Assembly: GCA_015057405.1 (NCBI GenBank)
Contig: SVEK01000032.1
Coordinates: 1-34,899, forward strand
DNA: 34,899 bases
Reading direction: 5' to 3'
Source of the DNA: Lachnospiraceae bacterium
GTDB taxonomy: Bacteria; Bacillota; Clostridia; Lachnospirales; Lachnospiraceae
Shown here: positions 31,395 through 34,899 of the stretch, in pieces
Layout: every line of letters begins with the position of its first letter
Numbering within the stretch: the stretch's first letter is position 1
Notes under the pieces: model-generated
Database searches by the model: none
What the model was told of the DNA's origin: nothing
What the model saw: only the letters and a program-made list of their open reading frames with translations
Position numbers and translations under genes: made by a program

Positions 31395-32822
31395 ATGATG
31401 GCCGGAGAAAAAAGACCAGTTAAAATTACTGAAACTATACTTCGTGATGCGCATCAGTCTCTGATTGCAACAAGAATGTCAACAGAGCAGATGTTGCCAA
31501 TCATTGAAAAGATGGATAAAGTCGGATATCACTCAGTTGAGTGCTGGGGTGGTGCAACATTTGATGCTTCACTTCGTTTCCTTAAGGAGGATCCATGGGA
31601 GAGACTTCGTAAGCTTCGTGACGGATTTAAGAACACTAAGCTTCAGATGCTTTTCCGCGGACAGAACATCCTTGGTTACAGTCATTATCCGGATGATGTT
31701 GTTGAATATTTTGTACAGAAGTCAATTTCAAACGGTATTGATGTAATTCGTATCTTTGACTGTTTGAATGATATCCGTAACCTTGAGACTGCTGTTAGTG
31801 CTACTAACAAGTTTAAGGTTCAGGAAGGAAGAGGTCATGCTCAGGTTGCTCTTTCTTATACACTTGGTGAGGCATATACACTTGACTATTGGAGAGATAT
31901 AGCTCGTAAGATAGAAGAGATGGGTGCTGATTCAATCTGTATCAAAGATATGGCAGGACTTCTTGTTCCTTATGAAGCAGAGAAGCTTGTTAAAGCTCTT
32001 AAAGAAGGAACTAAGCTTCCTATTCAGCTTCATACACACTACACATCAGGTGTTGCTGCAATGACATATTTGAAAGCAGTTGAAGCCGGATGTGATATCA
32101 TTGATACTGCAATGTCACCACTTGCTATGGGTACTAGTCAGCCTGCTACAGAAGTTATGGCTAAAACATTTGAGGGAACTGAGTTTGATCCTGCATTTGA
32201 CATGGATCTTCTTGCTGAGATCGCTGATTACTTCAAGCCAATGCGTGAAGAGTGGATTGAAAGCGGTCTTTACAGTACTAAGGTTATGGGTGTTAATATT
32301 AATACACTTCGTTATCAGGTACCGGGCGGAATGCTTAGTAACCTTGTATCACAGCTTGCCGGAATGAATCAGTCAGATAAGTTTGATGCAGTTCTTGAGG
32401 AAGTGCCACGAGTTCGTAAAGATTATGGTGAGCCACCTCTTGTTACACCTTCAAGTCAGATTGTTGGAACTCAGGCTGTTCTTAATGTTGTATATGGCGA
32501 GCGTTATAAGCAGTTTACTAAGGAAAGCCGTGATCTTCTTGCAGGAAAATATGGACAGAGTGTTCTTCCAAGTAATCCTGAAGTTCAGAAGAAGGCACTT
32601 GGTGATGTTCAGCCTATAACACATCGTCCTGCTGATGATTTAGAACCGGGACTTGCTAAATTTGAAGAAGAGTGCAAGCAGTGGAAGAGACAGGATGAAG
32701 ATGTTCTTTCATACGCATTGTTCCCACAGGTTGCTAAAGAGTTCTTCGAATATCGTGAGACTCAGGATAATGGTGTGGATGCTGCACTTGCAGACAAGAC
32801 AGACAAAGTTTATCCGGTTTAA
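31395..32822 (+). CDS. OadA/5S-type carboxyltransferase (pyruvate/oxaloacetate), no biotin domain
   Basis: A 475-residue TIM-barrel carboxyltransferase interconverting oxaloacetate and pyruvate with carboxybiotin. Metal ligands are visible: Asp18 in LRDAHQS, Lys184 in IKDMAG (the carbamylated lysine) and His213/His215 in LHTHYTSG. VECWGGATFDASLRF (48-62) is the family signature. A C-terminal helical domain follows, but there is no biotinyl domain, so the carrier must be the separate protein encoded upstream, as in the transcarboxylase 5S subunit. AGGAGG precedes the tandem ATG ATG start. Leu CTT and Arg CGT dominate, suggesting high expression. It is the last gene, followed by a terminator. 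Confidence 0.95.
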   Translation: MMAGEKRPVKITETILRDAHQSLIATRMSTEQMLPIIEKMDKVGYHSVECWGGATFDASLRFLKEDPWERLRKLRDGFKNTKLQMLFRGQNILGYSHYPDDVVEYFVQKSISNGIDVIRIFDCLNDIRNLETAVSATNKFKVQEGRGHAQVALSYTLGEAYTLDYWRDIARKIEEMGADSICIKDMAGLLVPYEAEKLVKALKEGTKLPIQLHTHYTSGVAAMTYLKAVEAGCDIIDTAMSPLAMGTSQPATEVMAKTFEGTEFDPAFDMDLLAEIADYFKPMREEWIESGLYSTKVMGVNINTLRYQVPGGMLSNLVSQLAGMNQSDKFDAVLEEVPRVRKDYGEPPLVTPSSQIVGTQAVLNVVYGERYKQFTKESRDLLAGKYGQSVLPSNPEVQKKALGDVQPITHRPADDLEPGLAKFEEECKQWKRQDEDVLSYALFPQVAKEFFEYRETQDNGVDAALADKTDKVYPV

Positions 32823-32911
32823 TATCGGTTAGAGTTAATTGATTTATAAAGTGATGCTTTTATAAATGATTAATAGTAATTATCAGTAATAATTAGAAGT
32901 GAAATAATAAG

Positions 32912-32960
32912 ACGGAGTCGGTATAAATTGTGTTTTATCACATGATACCGGCTCTGTTTT
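32912..32960 (+). terminator. Rho-independent terminator of the five-gene operon
   Basis: ACGGAGTCGGTAT (32912-32924) pairs with ATACCGGCTCTGT (32945-32957), 13 pairs with two G-U, around a loop that holds a small GTG/CAC stem; TTTT and a T-rich tail follow. Confidence 0.78.
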
Positions 32961-32963
32961 ATC

Positions 32964-33054
32964 TTCTTTGTCAAGAGTTGGGTAAAACCCATTAATAGCA
33001 GGTGTGGAGGAATCCGGTTCTTTGTCAAGAGTTTGGGTAAAATTTTTAATAGAA
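32964..33054. repeat. Spaced direct repeat of about 37 bp
   Basis: TTCTTTGTCAAGAGTTGGGT at 32964-32983 recurs at 33018-33038 with one inserted T; the similarity continues through AAAA and, more weakly, through TTAATAG-(A/C)-AG. The copies start 54 bases apart. No inverted ends or gene are attached. Confidence 0.65.
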
Positions 33055-33137
33055 GTAATAGAGAAATACACATATGTTTTTGGTATGAAAAATACAGGTT
33101 AAGACTCATAATATCATATTGTTATAATAATAGTTCA

Positions 33138-33166
33138 TTGTGAAAAAATAGAGTATAAAATATACT
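33138..33166 (+). promoter_or_regulatory. GH43 promoter with palindrome over the -10 box
   Basis: TTGTGA (33138-33143) and TATACT (33161-33166) are 17 bases apart. AGTATA-AAA-TATACT (33152-33166) is a perfect 15-base palindrome ending on the -10 box, a likely repressor position. AGGAGG follows about 50 bases later, just before the ATG. Confidence 0.6.
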
Positions 33167-33228
33167 AAATATTGCGTAATATGGGAACATATAGGCTTTA
33201 TATTATAATACATTTAGGAGGTTTTTTT

Positions 33229-34899
33229 ATGCGTTTATTTTCATTTGGCAAAGTGGTTGTTGCCGGGGTGTTAACTCTTACTATGATTATTGGGACAATG
33301 GCCGGTGTGGCACTTGCTCCGACAGAGAAAGTTGAAGCTGTTAATCCGATAGTTCAGGACAGATATACTGCTGACCCTGCCCCGATGGTGTGTTCCGATG
33401 GGAGACTGTATGTGTATACGTCCCATGATGAAGATGTTACGGTTAATGGATTTTTTTCGATGAATGATTGGAGTTGTTTTTCAACAACTGATATGGTTAA
33501 CTGGACTGATCATGGTACAGTTCTTAGCTTCAGGGAATTTGAATGGGCTAAAGAGAATTCTTCATGGGCATGTCAGTGTATTGAAAGAGACGGATTGTTC
33601 TATCTTTATGTACCGATTAATGCGAAAAATGGTCAGACTGCCATAGGTGTTGCAGTTTCAGACTCTCCTACAGGACCATTTGAAGACCCTCTTGGGGAAC
33701 CGCTTGTAGGTCCGGCACCTAATTATATTGATCCTACTGTATGGATTGATACTGATGGTCAGGCTTATTTATATTGGGGTAATCCTGATTTGTTCTGCGT
33801 AAAACTTAATGATGACATGATAAGTTATGATGATAGTTTGAATAGTGACGGGTTTGTCAAGGGTATTAAAAAATGGGATCTTGAAACTGCTGATTTTTCT
33901 GACTTGAGTGATGTTACCAATGCAAATGGACAGATTGCTGACGGTTCATATGCAGATTATGTTAGTGAAGCATGCGCACAGGCACAGGCTGAGTTTGGTG
34001 TTGGTGTAAGAGTAGATGATAAGAACAAGGTAAGAAGACCTACTTTATACGAAGAGGGACCTTGGTTTTACGGACGTAACGGTCATTATTATATGATATA
34101 TGCAGCCAACGGAATTCCGGAAAGAATTGATTATTCAATGTCCGACAGTCCACTCGGACCGTGGGAGTATAAGGGAATAATTCTTGATGAAAACATGGAT
34201 GACGGAAAGGGAACGGGAAGTTTTACCAATCATCCCGGAATAGTAGATTATAAAGGACATACTTATATATTTTATCATACAGGAAGACTACCGGGTGGTG
34301 GCGGATACAAGCGTTCCGTTGCTGTAGAAGAGTTATATTATAACGAAGACGGAACGATTGAAACTATTCCAATGACCGGAGACGGTCCGGAAGCCTGCGA
34401 TACACTTAATCCGTACCAACGTGTAGAAGCTGAAACTATGGCAGAAGGTAAAGACATAGAGAAGCAGTGTTTCTATCCTGATGATCCTAAGGATAAGGAT
34501 GTGTATGTAACTGATATTGAAGATGGAGACAGTATATTAGTTAAGAATGTAGATTTTACAGAGTATGGTGCTGTTGAATTTACGGCACAAACCTCATCTG
34601 AGGTTGCTGAGGGAGAGACTGCCGGATATATTGAAGTCAGGCTTGATTCTAAAGATGGTGAGCTTCTTTGTAATTATGAGGTTTTTGGTACAGGAAGTTA
34701 CGATATGTGGTATTTAGTGACTGTTGAAATAGACAAAACAAAAGCAACTGGAACACATGATTTGTATTTATGTTTTACCGGTGATGAAGAGAAGACCAAT
34801 CTTTTTAAATTTGATTACTGGCAGTTTACTCAGGATGAGATTCCGGCAACACCGGTACCGGTTGTTACTGCTGCACCGGTTATTTCTCCTGCTCCGGTA
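33229..34899 (+). CDS. GH43 arabinoxylan-active glycosidase with CBM6-like module (partial, C-terminus beyond window)
   Basis: 557 codons are visible with no stop before the window edge. A signal peptide (1-about 38; hydrophobic core VVVAGVLTLTMIIGTMAGVA) precedes a five-bladed GH43 domain (about 40-390). Expected catalytic residues: Asp49 in TADPAP (base), Asp168 in IDPTVW (pKa modulator) and Glu276 in LYEEGPW (acid); FTNHPGIVDYKG is also typical. Residues about 395-535 (start NPYQRVEAETMA, end FKFDYWQF) look like a CBM6 carbohydrate-binding domain. A Pro/Val/Thr-rich linker then begins (ATPVPVVTAAP), implying another domain outside the window. The architecture resembles Bacillus XynD-type arabinoxylan arabinofuranohydrolases; beta-xylosidase activity is the alternative. 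It would act with the GH10 xylanase on arabinoxylan. AGGAGG precedes the ATG. Confidence 0.9.
   Translation, partial: MRLFSFGKVVVAGVLTLTMIIGTMAGVALAPTEKVEAVNPIVQDRYTADPAPMVCSDGRLYVYTSHDEDVTVNGFFSMNDWSCFSTTDMVNWTDHGTVLSFREFEWAKENSSWACQCIERDGLFYLYVPINAKNGQTAIGVAVSDSPTGPFEDPLGEPLVGPAPNYIDPTVWIDTDGQAYLYWGNPDLFCVKLNDDMISYDDSLNSDGFVKGIKKWDLETADFSDLSDVTNANGQIADGSYADYVSEACAQAQAEFGVGVRVDDKNKVRRPTLYEEGPWFYGRNGHYYMIYAANGIPERIDYSMSDSPLGPWEYKGIILDENMDDGKGTGSFTNHPGIVDYKGHTYIFYHTGRLPGGGGYKRSVAVEELYYNEDGTIETIPMTGDGPEACDTLNPYQRVEAETMAEGKDIEKQCFYPDDPKDKDVYVTDIEDGDSILVKNVDFTEYGAVEFTAQTSSEVAEGETAGYIEVRLDSKDGELLCNYEVFGTGSYDMWYLVTVEIDKTKATGTHDLYLCFTGDEEKTNLFKFDYWQFTQDEIPATPVPVVTAAPVISPAPV

Larger units (their letters stand above)
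32823..33228. other. Intergenic region before the GH43 gene
   Basis: Contains the operon terminator (32912-32960), a spaced direct repeat (32964-33054) and the GH43 promoter (33138-33166). Frames open on the - strand at 32870-33109 arise from the repeats and have no ribosome binding site; they are not called as genes. Confidence 0.6.

Noticed and set aside
32870-33109. Small - strand genes of 62-79 codons
   Set aside because: They are created by the direct repeats, overlap the operon terminator and lack ribosome binding sites.

Overview
The window reads as chromosomal DNA of a low-GC, Gram-positive, anaerobic plant-fibre degrader, most likely a member of the Lachnospiraceae (Butyrivibrio/Roseburia-like; genus not resolvable from sequence alone). 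Grounds: AT-rich DNA with strong AGGAGG-type ribosome binding sites, secreted xylan enzymes at both ends (GH10 xylanase, GH43 arabinoxylan hydrolase with a CBM6-like module), a type III glutamine synthetase, biotin-dependent sodium-pump decarboxylase genes and a perfect Rex operator. No tRNA, rRNA, CRISPR array, intact insertion sequence or prophage gene was seen.

Layout. 1-420: GC-rich triple-hairpin element and the xylanase terminator. 421-2187 (-): GH10 xylanase. 2457-3688 (+): LytTR regulator overlapping a LiaF-like membrane protein, with a 21-bp-phased direct repeat upstream. 3762-4499 (+): YebC-family regulator. 4864-8787 (+): secreted protein built from about eleven Big_2-like Ig domains. 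8932-10296 (+): class-3-like aldehyde dehydrogenase. 10586-14163 (+): heterodimeric ABC exporter pair behind an operator-bearing promoter, followed by a LacI-family regulator (14211-15263). 15485-16705 (-): argG. 16946-23147 (+): probable operon OPT transporter, orphan PqqD-like protein, lepA, hemW, sirtuin. 23144-23691: tandem 49-bp repeats and a long nested hairpin, then decayed coding fragments and back-to-back terminators. 23690-27224 (-): dacF-type D,D-carboxypeptidase then glnN (GS III). 27468-32822 (+): five-gene operon encoding a PccB/MmdA-like carboxyltransferase, OadG-like, biotin carrier, OadB and OadA subunits. 33229-end (+): GH43, cut by the window edge.

How the parts fit. The xylan enzymes and the Big-domain protein act outside the cell; the exporter pair, OPT transporter and LytTR/LiaF pair sit at the membrane. 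The most unusual unit is the five-gene operon: it keeps the mmdA-D-C-B order of sodium-translocating methylmalonyl-CoA decarboxylase and adds an OadA-type subunit. It therefore holds both carboxyltransferase types of transcarboxylase (12S-like and 5S-like) around one biotin carrier (1.3S-like), together with the membrane sodium pump. A perfect Rex box upstream suggests NADH/NAD+ control. The second standout is the 23144-23381 element: three tandem copies of a 49-bp unit plus one inverted arm can form a long stem in which three of four substitutions stay paired as G-U only on the + strand, suggesting a structured RNA.
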